Positions 8,723 through 17,296 of a stretch of 61,961 nt of DNA are shown here, piece by piece. Origin of the DNA: Massilia cavernae. GTDB lineage: Bacteria > Pseudomonadota > Gammaproteobacteria > Burkholderiales > Burkholderiaceae_D. Position 1 is the first letter of the stretch. Each line of letters opens with the position of its first letter. Under the pieces are notes generated by a model. The model had not been told where the DNA came from, did no database searches, and saw only the letters and a program-made list of their open reading frames with translations. A program made the translations under genes and the position numbers. The DNA lies in NCBI RefSeq assembly GCF_003590855.1, contig NZ_QYUP01000125.1, positions 1-61,961 on the forward strand, in the 5' to 3' direction.

Positions 8723-9462
8723 CCGACGACCAGCTGCTGCGCTACTCGCGCCACATCCTGCTTGACGAGATCGGCATCGAGGGACAGGAAAGGCTGCTCG
8801 CCGCCAGCGTGCTGGTGATCGGCGCCGGAGGGCTCGGCTCGCCTGCCGCGCTGTACCTCGCCTCGGCCGGCGTCGGCCGCATCGTGCTGGTCGACGACGA
8901 CGAGGTCGACCTCACCAACCTCCAGCGGCAAGTGATGCACACCACCGCCCGGGTAGGGCGGCCCAAGGCCGAGTCCGGCCGCGACGCGCTACTGCAAATC
9001 AACCCCGGCATCGAAGTCACCGCCCTGAACGAGCGTGCCACTGGCGAGCGCCTCGAAGAGCTCGTGCGCGCCGCAACCGTGGTGCTCGACTGCAGCGATA
9101 ACTTCAAGACCCGCCACGCCGTCAACCGCGCCTGCTTCCGCAGCAAGGTGCCGCTGGTCTCCGGCGCGGTGATCCGCTTCGACGGCCAGATCAGTGTTTA
9201 CGATCCACGCAGCGCCGTCTCGCCGTGCTACTCTTGCTTGTTTCCGGAAGACCAGAATTTCCAGGACGCGGCATGCAGTACGATGGGCGTCTTCGCCCCG
9301 CTGGTCGGCATCGTTGGAGCGATGCAAGCCGCGGAAGCGCTGAAGCTGGTGATAGGCATCGGCAATTCGCTGGCCGGGCGCCTGCTGCTGCTGGACGGCC
9401 GTTCGATGGAATGGACCAGCATCGCGCTGTCCCGCAACCCGGACTGCCCCGTTTGCCGTTAA
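8719..9462 (+). CDS. moeB: MoeB/ThiF-family sulfur-carrier adenylyltransferase
   Basis: ATP-dependent E1-like enzyme that adenylates the C-terminus of MoaD- or ThiS-type sulfur carriers (molybdopterin or thiazole synthesis). The 247-residue protein has the nucleotide-binding GAGGLGSP (about residues 36-43), the Arg/Asp-rich VDDDEVDLTNLQRQ segment, DCSDNFKTR, and two CxxC zinc pairs (CYSC and CPVC). No rhodanese domain is attached. It overlaps ctpA by 4 nt, so the two are probably translationally coupled. MoeB and ThiF cannot be separated with certainty from sequence; MoeB is preferred because no thi genes are nearby. Confidence 0.88.
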   Translation: MTDDQLLRYSRHILLDEIGIEGQERLLAASVLVIGAGGLGSPAALYLASAGVGRIVLVDDDEVDLTNLQRQVMHTTARVGRPKAESGRDALLQINPGIEVTALNERATGERLEELVRAATVVLDCSDNFKTRHAVNRACFRSKVPLVSGAVIRFDGQISVYDPRSAVSPCYSCLFPEDQNFQDAACSTMGVFAPLVGIVGAMQAAEALKLVIGIGNSLAGRLLLLDGRSMEWTSIALSRNPDCPVCR

Positions 9463-9472
9463 TGAAAAATTG

Positions 9473-9575
9473 CTTAAATCGGGGTCAGACCACCATTTTC
9501 GGAGCATTTCGCAATTCGGGGTCAGACCACCATTTCCGAAACATTTCGGAAATGGTGGTCTGACCCCGATTTAAG
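9473..9575. repeat. Nested palindromic intergenic repeat (three copies of one core)
   Basis: A core reading GGGGTCAGACCACCATTT occurs twice in direct orientation (from 9481 and 9518) and once inverted (ending at 9567). Copy 2 and copy 3 form a perfect 24-bp stem (9517-9540 with 9545-9568) around a 4-nt loop. Copy 1 and copy 3 form an alternative perfect 26-bp stem (9473-9498 with 9550-9575). It fills the gap between moeB and the amidohydrolase gene and could act as a terminator or mRNA-stabilising element, though no T-run follows. It looks like a REP-type dispersed repeat. Confidence 0.85.
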
Positions 9576-9617
9576 AAAGATTTGAGACCAACAATAAAAC
9601 TGAAGGAGACTTGCTGA

Positions 9618-11735
9618 ATGAACCGCATCCTTGCCCTCGCGATCGCCGCCGCTTTCGGCGTTTCGGCCCACGCGGCTACCACCACCACGCGCTATGACAT
9701 CCACGTCGAGAACGGCAAGCGCGCCGGCGAGCAGGTCGTCGAACGCGATGACGACGGCACCACCCGCGTACGCTACATCTTCAAGGACAACGGCCGCGGC
9801 CCCGAACTGACCGAACAGTTCCGCGTCGGCGCGGATGGCACCATCTCGCAGTATTCCGTCAAAGGCAATTCGACCTACGGCGCCGTCGTCGACGAGCATT
9901 TCGAGCGCAGCGGCAACCAGGCGACGTGGCGCTCGACATCCGAAAAAGGCGGCAGGGCCGTCAATGGCGCGGCGATCTATGTTCCGCTGAACAGCTCGTT
10001 CGAGGTCGCCTCCGTCGCGATCACTGCCCTGGCCGCGCGCCCCGATGCGTCGATGCCGCTGCTGCCTTCCGGTACGCTGACCCAGCGCAAGCTCGATGAG
10101 GTCGAGGTGTCGGCCGGCGGCAAGACCCAGAAAGTCCAGCTGCTGGCGCAGACCGGCATCGGCATGTCGCCGCAGTTCTACTGGGCCACCACCGGCGACA
10201 AGCCGCGCCTGTTCGCGGTCGTCATCCCCGGCTACATGACCCTGGCCGAGCAGGGCTGGGCCGAAGTCGGCAAGACCCTGGCCGCGCGCCAGAAAGTGTC
10301 CGAGACCAGGATGCTGACCGACCTCGCGGCCCAGCTCCAGCACCCGTTGCAGGGCCTGACCGTGATCCGTAACGCGCGCGTGTTCGACAGCGAAAAAGCC
10401 ACCGTCGGCAAGCCGTCCGATGTCTACGTGCTGCGCGGCCGCATCACCGCCATCCTGCCGGCCGGCTCGCCCGTGCGCGGCGCGGTCAACGACATCGACG
10501 CCGCCGGCCGCATCATGCTGCCTGGCCTGTTCGACATGCACGGCCACGTCGGCCGCTGGGAAGGCGGCCTGAACCTGGCCGCCGGCGTCACCACGGTGCG
10601 CGACATGGGCAACGACAATGCCCAGGTGCAGCAGATCATCGATGAAACCGCCGCCGGCAAGCTGCTCGGCCCGCAGGTCGTCCCGGCCGGCTTCCTCGAA
10701 GGCGAGAGCCCGTACTCGTCGAATGGCGGCTTCGTCATCAAGGACCTGCCGCAGGCCAAGAATGCGATCGACTGGTACGCCGAGCACGGCTATCCCCAGC
10801 TGAAGATCTACAACTCCTTCCCGAAGGCGATCCTGAAGGAGACCGTCGCCTACGCCCACAGCCGGGGCATGCGCGTGTCGGGCCACGTGCCGGCCGGCCT
10901 GCGCGCCCAGGATGCGCTGGACGCCGGCTACGATGAAATCCAGCACATCAACCAGGTGATGCTGAACTTCCTGGTCACGCCGACCACCGAAACCCGCACC
11001 CTCGAGCGCTTCGTGCTGCCGTCCGAAAAAGTCGGCAGCCTCGACTTCAATTCGCCGGCGATGAAGCAGTTCGTCGCCACCCTGAAGGCGAAGCAGACCG
11101 TGATCGACCCGACCCTGGCCACCTTCGCCTTCCTCAAGCAGCGCGACGGCGACCTGAACGAGCCTTTCGCGAACGTGGCCGATCACATGCCGCCCGACAT
11201 CAAGCGAGGCTTCCACGTCGGCACCATGAAGATCGCCGACGACGCCACCCTGAAGCGCTACGAGAAGTCCTACGCCAAGATGGTCGAGTTCGTCGGCCGC
11301 CTGTACAAGGAGGGCGTGCCGATCGTGGCCGGTACCGACGAGATGGCCGGCTTCACCTTGCAAGCCGAGCTGGAACTGCTGGTCAAGGCCGGCCTGACGC
11401 CGGCCCAGGCGATCCAGGTGGCTACCCGCAACGGCGCGAAATACACCCGCACCAGCCACGAGCGCGGTTCGGTCACGCCGGGCAAGCTGGCCGACCTGGT
11501 GCTGGTCGACGGCGACCCGACCAAAAACATCGGCGACATCCGCAAGGTTGCCGCCGTGATCACGCGCGGCCATGTGATCTACCCGCAGGAGATCGACAAG
11601 GCGCTGGGCATCGCACCCTTCGTCAAGGATGCGCCTGTGGTGCGCGCGCTGCCTCCGGTGTCGTCCAACATTGTCCACGGCGGCAATGAAGGCGTGCTGC
11701 AGTCGATGACCGGCACCGCCCGCCACCGCCACTAG
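9618..11735 (+). CDS. Secreted amidohydrolase-superfamily protein with extra N-terminal domain
   Basis: A 705-residue exported hydrolase. Signal peptide residues 1-19 (LALAIAAAFGVSAHA) follow an AGGAG site. Residues about 20-240 form a beta-rich domain found with this enzyme type but not itself catalytic. The amidohydrolase barrel begins near 255 (VIRNARVFDSEKATVG). Metal ligands are visible: HGH in GLFDMHGHVG, a lysine in QLKIYNSF, His in RVSGHVP and EIQHINQ, and Asp in VAGTDEM. The C-terminus has the typical GKLADLVLVDGDP segment. It resembles imidazolonepropionase/prolidase-like amidohydrolases. Substrate unknown. It stands alone between a palindromic repeat and the T2SS operon. Confidence 0.9.
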   Translation: MNRILALAIAAAFGVSAHAATTTTRYDIHVENGKRAGEQVVERDDDGTTRVRYIFKDNGRGPELTEQFRVGADGTISQYSVKGNSTYGAVVDEHFERSGNQATWRSTSEKGGRAVNGAAIYVPLNSSFEVASVAITALAARPDASMPLLPSGTLTQRKLDEVEVSAGGKTQKVQLLAQTGIGMSPQFYWATTGDKPRLFAVVIPGYMTLAEQGWAEVGKTLAARQKVSETRMLTDLAAQLQHPLQGLTVIRNARVFDSEKATVGKPSDVYVLRGRITAILPAGSPVRGAVNDIDAAGRIMLPGLFDMHGHVGRWEGGLNLAAGVTTVRDMGNDNAQVQQIIDETAAGKLLGPQVVPAGFLEGESPYSSNGGFVIKDLPQAKNAIDWYAEHGYPQLKIYNSFPKAILKETVAYAHSRGMRVSGHVPAGLRAQDALDAGYDEIQHINQVMLNFLVTPTTETRTLERFVLPSEKVGSLDFNSPAMKQFVATLKAKQTVIDPTLATFAFLKQRDGDLNEPFANVADHMPPDIKRGFHVGTMKIADDATLKRYEKSYAKMVEFVGRLYKEGVPIVAGTDEMAGFTLQAELELLVKAGLTPAQAIQVATRNGAKYTRTSHERGSVTPGKLADLVLVDGDPTKNIGDIRKVAAVITRGHVIYPQEIDKALGIAPFVKDAPVVRALPPVSSNIVHGGNEGVLQSMTGTARHRH

Positions 11736-11777
11736 GCAAGCGTGTGGGCGCCGCGCGCCCATCGTGCTTACAATGAA

Positions 11778-11803
11778 GGCCCCGCCCTTGTCGCGGCGGG
11801 GCC
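11778..11803 (+). terminator. Terminator-like hairpin after the amidohydrolase gene
   Basis: A perfect 9-bp GC stem (GGCCCCGCC, 11778-11786, with GGCGGGGCC, 11795-11803) around an 8-nt loop, 42 nt after the stop codon. It is followed by AAAACACCTTAT rather than a clear T-run, so termination may be partial or Rho-assisted. Confidence 0.45.
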
Positions 11804-11854
11804 AAAACACCTTATACTCTTCTTATATTGCCACCTCGCTGAGATATATACCAA

Positions 11855-12304
11855 ATGCATAAAGCTCCAAACCGTCCGCGTTTCCGCGGCATCGCGCGCG
11901 GCTTCACCCTGGTCGAAATCATGGTGGTTGTCGTGATCATCGGCATCCTGGGCGCGCTGGTCGTGCCGAAGCTGATGGGCCGTACCGGCGAATCGCGCGT
12001 CACCGCGGCGAAAGTCGATATCGCGACCCTGATGCAGGCGCTCAAGCTGTACAAGCTCGACAACCAGCGCTACCCGACCACCGAGCAGGGCCTGAAGTCG
12101 CTGATCGAAAAACCGACCGCCGGCCCGGCCGCCAACGGCTGGAAGGCCGGCGGCTACGTCGAGAAGCTACCGAAAGATCCATGGGGTAACTCGTACCAAT
12201 ACCTGTCGCCAGGCGTGCGCGGCGAAGTCGACCTGTTCTCGCTTGGGGCCGACGGCCAGCCCGGCGGCGCCGGCGAAGACAGCGACGTCGGATCCTGGGA
12301 ATAA
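11855..12304 (+). CDS. gspG: T2SS major pseudopilin GspG
   Basis: Main subunit of the type II secretion pseudopilus, which pushes folded exoproteins through the secretin. The 149-residue protein has the prepilin peptidase site G|FTLVE at residues 16-21, the hydrophobic helix IMVVVVIIGILGALVVP, and the GspG-specific C-terminal part with KLYKLDNQRYPTTEQGL and the calcium-site region DPWGNSYQYLSPG...DLFSLGADG. It is the first gene of a 12-gene plus-strand operon. The 119-nt gap upstream is the likely promoter region. Confidence 0.97.
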   Translation: MHKAPNRPRFRGIARGFTLVEIMVVVVIIGILGALVVPKLMGRTGESRVTAAKVDIATLMQALKLYKLDNQRYPTTEQGLKSLIEKPTAGPAANGWKAGGYVEKLPKDPWGNSYQYLSPGVRGEVDLFSLGADGQPGGAGEDSDVGSWE

Positions 12305-12322
12305 AGAACGAGGTTGATCGCC

Positions 12323-12799
12323 ATGCAGCGCGGCCGTAGCGCACGCGGGTTTACGCTGGTCGAGGTGATGGTCGTCATGGTCATCATCGGGATCACGCTC
12401 GGCATCGTATCGCTCAACGCCGTCCCCAGCACGCGCCAGAACCTCGAGAACGAGGCCCAGCGCATCGCGCTGCTGCTGCAGCTGGCGCGCGACGAGGCGA
12501 TCGTGCGCAACCGCCTGATCGCCTTCGAAGCCAACAGCGAGCGCTACCGCTTCCTGGTGCGCAACGAAACCACTTGGGACCCGGTCACCAACGACGACCT
12601 GCTGCGCGAACGGCCATTCAAGAGCGCGCCGCTGGTGCTGCTGCTCGATCCGCCGCCCCAGGGCCCCGGCAACAGCAACGCGCTGCGCATCACCTTCGGC
12701 CGCGAGCCGGTCGACCGGCCCTTCGTGCTGACCCTCGGCAGCGGCGACGACCGTGTCGCCATCCGGGCCGACGGCGTCGGCCATTTCGTCGTCGAGTAA
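12323..12799 (+). CDS. gspH: T2SS minor pseudopilin GspH
   Basis: Minor pseudopilin, 158 residues from the ATG at 12323, which has ACGAGG 9 nt upstream. A TTG at 12314 is a weaker alternative. The prepilin cleavage site G|FTLVEVMVVMVIIGI is followed by the N-terminal helix (QRIALLLQLARDEAIVRNRLIAFE) and a beta-rich C-terminal domain. It lies 18 nt after gspG and 3 nt before gspI. Confidence 0.93.
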   Translation: MQRGRSARGFTLVEVMVVMVIIGITLGIVSLNAVPSTRQNLENEAQRIALLLQLARDEAIVRNRLIAFEANSERYRFLVRNETTWDPVTNDDLLRERPFKSAPLVLLLDPPPQGPGNSNALRITFGREPVDRPFVLTLGSGDDRVAIRADGVGHFVVE

Positions 12800-12802
12800 A
12801 CC

Positions 12803-13186
12803 ATGAACCTGCGCCACATCCGCCGCGCGCGCGGCTTTACCTTGCTGGAAGTGCTGGTGGCGCTGGTGATCGTCGGCACCGCGCTGGGCGCGTCGCTGCG
12901 CGCGGTCGGCAGCCTGGCCACCAACAGCGCCGGCCTGCGCACCGCCATGATGGCCACCTGGTCGGCCGAGAACCGGCTGGTGCAGGTGCGCCTGGCCAGG
13001 GATTTTCCCGCGCTCGGCAAGCAGACCTTCGAATGTCCCCAGGGCGACCTGAAACTGGTGTGCCAGGAGGAAGTCATTGCCAGCCCGAACCCGATGCTGC
13101 GCCGGGTCGAAGTCAGCGTGTTCGACTCGGCCAACCCCGAGCGCCGCATCATCAAGCTGGTCCAGCTGGTGCTGAGGGAAGCGTGA
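12803..13186 (+). CDS. gspI: T2SS minor pseudopilin GspI
   Basis: A 127-residue minor pseudopilin of the tip complex with GspJ and GspK. The cleavage site G|FTLLEVLVALVIVGTALG is near the N-terminus, followed by the GspI-typical WSAENRLVQVRL segment. The stop overlaps the GTG start of gspJ by 4 nt, which suggests coupled translation of the tip-complex subunits. Confidence 0.93.
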   Translation: MNLRHIRRARGFTLLEVLVALVIVGTALGASLRAVGSLATNSAGLRTAMMATWSAENRLVQVRLARDFPALGKQTFECPQGDLKLVCQEEVIASPNPMLRRVEVSVFDSANPERRIIKLVQLVLREA

Positions 13187-13821
13187 GCCACAAGGCGCGC
13201 GGCTTCACGCTGGTCGAGTTGCTGGTGGCGATCAGCATCCTTGCCATCGTCGCCGTACTGGGATGGCGCGGACTGGACGGCATCGTGCGCGCCCGCGTGG
13301 CGCTGACCGACCAGATGGAAACCACGCGCGGCATGCAGCTGGCCTTCGCCCAGATGCAGAGCGACAGCGAGCACATGGTGTCCGCCAGCGAGGTCCAGCA
13401 GCGGCCCACCCTGCAGGCCGATGCCGGCGGCATGACGCTGGTGCGCAATTCGTACACTGAAAACGGTCCGTCCCAGCTGCAGGTGATTTCCTACCGCATC
13501 CGCGACGGCGTGCTGCTGCGGCGCGAGTCGATCGGCACGCGCGACCTGATCCAGCTCGACATGCTGTGGAAGTCCGCCACCAGCAATGCCGACACCACGC
13601 CGCCAGTCGCCTTGCAGTCGGGCGTGCAGGCGATGCAGGTGGAGGTGTGGGAAAACAATGGCTGGCGTGTGGCCGCAGCCCAGCCGCCCCCGCCGCAGGG
13701 TGGCCAGCCCCCGCCGGGGCAGCAGTGGAAGCCCCTGCCGGCCACCGGGCTGCGCGTCTCGTTGGTCGTCCAAAACCAGGCAGTCCCGATGAGCAAAGCC
13801 TTCCTGCTGGGAGGCATGTAA
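13183..13821 (+). CDS. gspJ: T2SS minor pseudopilin GspJ
   Basis: A 212-residue minor pseudopilin starting at GTG 13183, which overlaps the gspI stop (GTGA). The prepilin motif G|FTLVELLVAISILAIVAVLGWRG is near the N-terminus. The GspJ-specific pattern follows: ALTDQMETTRGMQLAFAQMQSDSEHM and later VISYRIRDGVLLRR. A Pro/Gln-rich loop (QPPPPQGGQPPPGQQ) interrupts the C-terminal beta domain near residues 165-180. The stop TAA shares its last base with the gspK ATG. Confidence 0.92.
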   Translation: MSHKARGFTLVELLVAISILAIVAVLGWRGLDGIVRARVALTDQMETTRGMQLAFAQMQSDSEHMVSASEVQQRPTLQADAGGMTLVRNSYTENGPSQLQVISYRIRDGVLLRRESIGTRDLIQLDMLWKSATSNADTTPPVALQSGVQAMQVEVWENNGWRVAAAQPPPPQGGQPPPGQQWKPLPATGLRVSLVVQNQAVPMSKAFLLGGM

Positions 13822-14777
13822 TGAGACTGAATCGCCAGCGCGGCGTCGCCGTGATTACCGCTCTGCTGCTGTGCACGCTTGCCGTCAGCATCGTCGCCAG
13901 CCTGTTCTGGCAGCAGCAGGTCCAGGTGCGCTCGATGGAGAACCAGCGCCTGCACCTGCAGACCAAATGGATCCTGCGCGGCGCGCTCGACTGGGCGCGG
14001 CTGGTGCTGCGCCAGGACGGCATCGACAGCCCGGCGGTGACGACGCTGAACGCGGTGTGGAACACGCCGCTGGCGGAAACCCGCCTCGACCAGTATATCG
14101 AGCGCGAGCGCGTGGCCGGCGAAGTTTTCGATGCGACCCTTTCCGGACGTGTCATTGATGCAAGCTCGCGTTACAATCTGAGGAATTTGTCGGACGCCCA
14201 GGTGCAGGACGCGAAACAGGTGGAGGTTTATGCGAACCTGCTGAAGAACCTGCAGATCGATCCGGCGCTGGCGAAAAAGACCGCCGAGGTGGTGGCGCTG
14301 GGCGAACCGCCGCCGCCGCCGCCGTTGGGCGACAACACGCCGCGGCCGCCGCGCACCACGGCCCCGATCCAGCTGCAGCAGGTGGAGGACTTGCTGGCGA
14401 TTCCGGGCTACACGCCGGAGATCGTCGCCAAGCTGCGCGACTTCGTCATCGTCCTGCCGGGTGATCCGAAGCCGAAGCTGAACGTGAACACCGCGCCGCC
14501 GGAAGTGCTGGCGGCCGTGATCAAGGGCTACAGCCTGTCGGACGGCATCGCGCTGGCGGCGCGCCGCAAGCAGGCCTATTTCCTGGACATGCCCCGGTTC
14601 AAGGAGCAGCTGCAAGGGAAGGAACCGTACGATGAAATCACGCTCGACGTAAAGAGCGAGTATTTCCTGGTGCAGAGCAGGATCAGGCTCGACCGCGCGA
14701 ACCTTGATGCCGAGGCGCTGGTCGAACGCAAGCCCGGCAGCATTTCACCGACGGTACTGTCGATTCGTCAAAATTAG
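13821..14777 (+). CDS. gspK: T2SS minor pseudopilin GspK
   Basis: Large minor pseudopilin that caps the pseudopilus tip, 318 residues. The N-terminal helix is G|VAVITALLLCTLAVSIVASLFW; unlike the other pseudopilins it lacks the Glu at +5, which is characteristic of GspK. The central alpha-helical domain contains QVEDLLAIPGYTPEIVAKL and NVNTAPPEVLAA, typical of the family. A proline-rich insertion (EPPPPPPLGDNTPRPPRT, about residues 161-178) sits between the pilin-like core and the helical domain. Its ATG overlaps gspJ by 1 nt. Confidence 0.94.
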   Translation: MRLNRQRGVAVITALLLCTLAVSIVASLFWQQQVQVRSMENQRLHLQTKWILRGALDWARLVLRQDGIDSPAVTTLNAVWNTPLAETRLDQYIERERVAGEVFDATLSGRVIDASSRYNLRNLSDAQVQDAKQVEVYANLLKNLQIDPALAKKTAEVVALGEPPPPPPLGDNTPRPPRTTAPIQLQQVEDLLAIPGYTPEIVAKLRDFVIVLPGDPKPKLNVNTAPPEVLAAVIKGYSLSDGIALAARRKQAYFLDMPRFKEQLQGKEPYDEITLDVKSEYFLVQSRIRLDRANLDAEALVERKPGSISPTVLSIRQN

Positions 14778-14793
14778 AAGAAAGCGAGACGGT

Positions 14794-16011
14794 TTGAGCA
14801 CACTGTATATCCGGCATCCCGCCCGGGCCGAAGGCGAATATGCCCTGGCCCAGTATGCCCTGGTTGCCGACGGCGGCAAGCTGGTGCAGCAGGGCGAGGG
14901 CGCCTTGCGCAACATGACCGACGTGGTGGCTTCGAGCCGCCGGGTGGTGCTGATGCTGGCCGCCTCCGACGTCACGCTGTTGCAGGTCAAGGTGCCGCCG
15001 CTGTCGAGCGCGCGCCTGAAAGCCGCCTTGCCCGGGCTGGTCGAAGAACTGGTGCTGGGCGATCCCAACGACAACGTCTTGATGCCGGCGCCGGTTTCCG
15101 CGCCCGACGGCAGCCGCACCGTCGCCGTGGTGCAGCGCGCCTGGCTTGCCCCCATCGTCAAGCTTTTGCTCGACCAGGGCACGCACGGCGTGTCGGCCTT
15201 GCCGGCACAGTTGTGCCTGCCGCTGGAACCTGGCAATGTTGCCGGCGCCATCCGCGGCACCGAACTGGCGCTGCGCTCCGCCCAGTTCCAGGGCTTAGGG
15301 CTGGACATGGCCGGCGCCACCCCCGAGATGATGCTGCAGACGGCGCGCTCGCTGGCGGGCGACGCCCCGCTCAAGCTGTACGTGCCGCAACAGCAGCTGG
15401 GCGAATACCAGGCCGTGTCGGCCGAGGCCGGCCCCGCCATCACGCTGGAAGCGGACGACTGGCGCTACTGGATCGAAGGCGCGCACAGCACCAGCCTCGA
15501 CCTCGTGCCCGGCCTCGGTTCGGCCGGCGCGCGCACGGCCGACTGGAAACGCTGGCGCTGGCCGGCCGCGCTGGCGCTGCTGGCGCTGCTGGTCAACATC
15601 GCCGGCCTGAACGTCGAATGGCTGCGCATGAAGGGCGAGGCCACCGTGTTGCGCCAGACCATGCTGCAGACCTTCCGCGCCGCCTACCCCAACGAAACCG
15701 TGATCCTCGACCCGGCCGCGCAGATGCGCAAGAACATCGCCATGGCCAAGGCGGCCCAGGGCCAGGTTTCAAGCGACGAATTCATCTACATCGCCTCGGC
15801 CTTCGGCGAAGCGATGCGCACCGTCGGCCGCAACGAGGCAATCGCCTCGCTCGAATTCCGCGAGCGCGCGCTGAACGTCAAGCTCAAGCCCGAAGCGCAG
15901 GATCCGGCGCTGGTCAACCAGGTCAAGGGGCCGCTCGAAGCGCGCGGCCTCTCGCTGACCGAAACGGCGCCCGGCGCCTGGCAGGTGCGCAGCACAGGAG
16001 CAAAGACATGA
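14794..16011 (+). CDS. gspL: T2SS inner-membrane platform protein GspL
   Basis: Links the cytoplasmic ATPase GspE to the inner-membrane platform. The best start is TTG 14794, 16 nt after gspK, giving 405 residues; the open frame upstream overlaps gspK and looks non-coding. Residues 1-245 form the cytoplasmic actin-like domain that contacts GspE. A transmembrane helix follows (WPAALALLALLVNIAGLNV, about 253-271), then a periplasmic ferredoxin-like domain. It overlaps gspM by 4 nt (ATGA). The rare TTG start could lower its translation relative to neighbours. Confidence 0.9.
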   Translation: MSTLYIRHPARAEGEYALAQYALVADGGKLVQQGEGALRNMTDVVASSRRVVLMLAASDVTLLQVKVPPLSSARLKAALPGLVEELVLGDPNDNVLMPAPVSAPDGSRTVAVVQRAWLAPIVKLLLDQGTHGVSALPAQLCLPLEPGNVAGAIRGTELALRSAQFQGLGLDMAGATPEMMLQTARSLAGDAPLKLYVPQQQLGEYQAVSAEAGPAITLEADDWRYWIEGAHSTSLDLVPGLGSAGARTADWKRWRWPAALALLALLVNIAGLNVEWLRMKGEATVLRQTMLQTFRAAYPNETVILDPAAQMRKNIAMAKAAQGQVSSDEFIYIASAFGEAMRTVGRNEAIASLEFRERALNVKLKPEAQDPALVNQVKGPLEARGLSLTETAPGAWQVRSTGAKT

Positions 16012-16526
16012 AGGCCGCACAATCGATCAACCAGCTCAAGGAACGCATCGCGGTCTGGTGGCTGGCGCGCACCGGGCAGGAACGCAAGTACCTGACCGTG
16101 GGCGGCGCCATCGCGCTCGCCGCGCTGGTCTACGTGATCGGCATCGACCCGGCCCTGGCCGGCCGCGACGCGCTGCGCAAGCAGCTGCCGGAATTGCGCC
16201 AGCAATCGGCCGAGCTGCAGGCGATGGCGCTGGAGGCGAGCGAGCTGGCTGGGCGCCCGGTGGTGCAGCCCGCGCCGATGACCGAGGCGAGCCTGAAAAC
16301 CAGCCTCGCCGCGCGCGGCATCACGCCTGCGTCGATCGCCATGACCGGCGAATACGCCAAGCTGCAGATGAACGGCGTGTCGTTCGCCAACCTGGTCATG
16401 TGGCTCGACGCGCAGCGGCGCGAGAACCGCATCGCGGTGCAGGACATGGTGGCCACGCCGCAGGGACCGGCTGGACAGGTGGATGCGGCCCTCACGCTGC
16501 ACCAGGGTAGCGGAACGGCCCGATGA
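16008..16526 (+). CDS. gspM: T2SS platform protein GspM
   Basis: A 172-residue inner-membrane partner of GspL. It has a short cytoplasmic N-terminus (INQLKERIAVWWLARTGQERKYL), one transmembrane helix (about residues 31-48, GGAIALAALVYVIGIDPAL) and a small periplasmic domain. A CAGGAG lies 9 nt before the ATG. The gene is overlapped at both ends by 4 nt (ATGA with gspL, ATGA with gspN). Confidence 0.9.
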   Translation: MKAAQSINQLKERIAVWWLARTGQERKYLTVGGAIALAALVYVIGIDPALAGRDALRKQLPELRQQSAELQAMALEASELAGRPVVQPAPMTEASLKTSLAARGITPASIAMTGEYAKLQMNGVSFANLVMWLDAQRRENRIAVQDMVATPQGPAGQVDAALTLHQGSGTAR

Positions 16527-17296
16527 GGCGAGCCGCGCTATGGCTGCTGGCAATCGCCCTTTCCGCAGCGTTGACGGTGCTGTTGTTCTTCCCGGCAACG
16601 TGGCTGGCGCCCATCGTCGAACAGCAGACCGGCGCGCGTTTGACTCTCGGGGATGCGCAGGGTACTCTTTGGCGCGGCTCGGCTTTCCTCGGCGGTGCGC
16701 CGGGCCAGGGCGGTTCGGTGACGCCGCTGTTGCCGGGACGGTTTTCGTGGCGCCTGTCCAAGCTGGTGCTGCTGGGACGGGTGGACCTGGAACTGGACAA
16801 CCCGCAGGCGCTGACGCAGCCGGTGCAACTGACCGGCAGCTGGAGCCGGTGGCAGGTGAGCCCGGCGGCGCTGAAGCTGCCGGCGGCCGGACTGGCCGGG
16901 CTGGGGGCGCCGCTGAACACGCTGGCGCCGAGCGGCACCATGCAGCTGTCGTGGACCTCGCTGGCCCTGGAGCGCGCCGGCAACGCGATCGCCGTCAACG
17001 GCCGCACCACGCTGTCGATGACGGACATGGGCTCGGTGATGTCGCCGGTGAAGCCGCTGGGCAGCTATGAACTGGCGCTGGACTGGCGTGGCCAGCAGGC
17101 GCAACTGAATTTGAGGACGGTGCGCGGCGCACTGCTGCTGTCCGGAACGGGCGCCCTGAACAAGGGGCGCCTGCAGTTTTCCGGGCAGGCACAAGCGGCG
17201 GCCGGGTATGAACAAACGCTGGGTAACCTCCTGAACTTGCTGGGCCAGTCACGCGTCGTGGACGGCAAGAAAATAATCGCATTAGAGTTCAAATGA
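16523..17296 (+). CDS. gspN: T2SS protein GspN
   Basis: A 257-residue membrane-anchored accessory protein of type II secretion, present in only part of the T2SS family. It has an N-terminal transmembrane segment (ALWLLAIALSAALTVLLFFPATWLA split by few polar residues) and a periplasmic beta-rich body that starts with GARLTLGDAQGTLWRGSA, a hallmark of GspN. It overlaps gspM and gspD by 4 nt each. Its exact role in the apparatus is unclear. Confidence 0.88.
   Translation: MRRAALWLLAIALSAALTVLLFFPATWLAPIVEQQTGARLTLGDAQGTLWRGSAFLGGAPGQGGSVTPLLPGRFSWRLSKLVLLGRVDLELDNPQALTQPVQLTGSWSRWQVSPAALKLPAAGLAGLGAPLNTLAPSGTMQLSWTSLALERAGNAIAVNGRTTLSMTDMGSVMSPVKPLGSYELALDWRGQQAQLNLRTVRGALLLSGTGALNKGRLQFSGQAQAAAGYEQTLGNLLNLLGQSRVVDGKKIIALEFK

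Noticed and set aside
9522..11810. A 762-codon antisense frame over the amidohydrolase and repeat
   Set aside because: Runs through the palindromic repeat, has no motif, and mirrors the sense gene.
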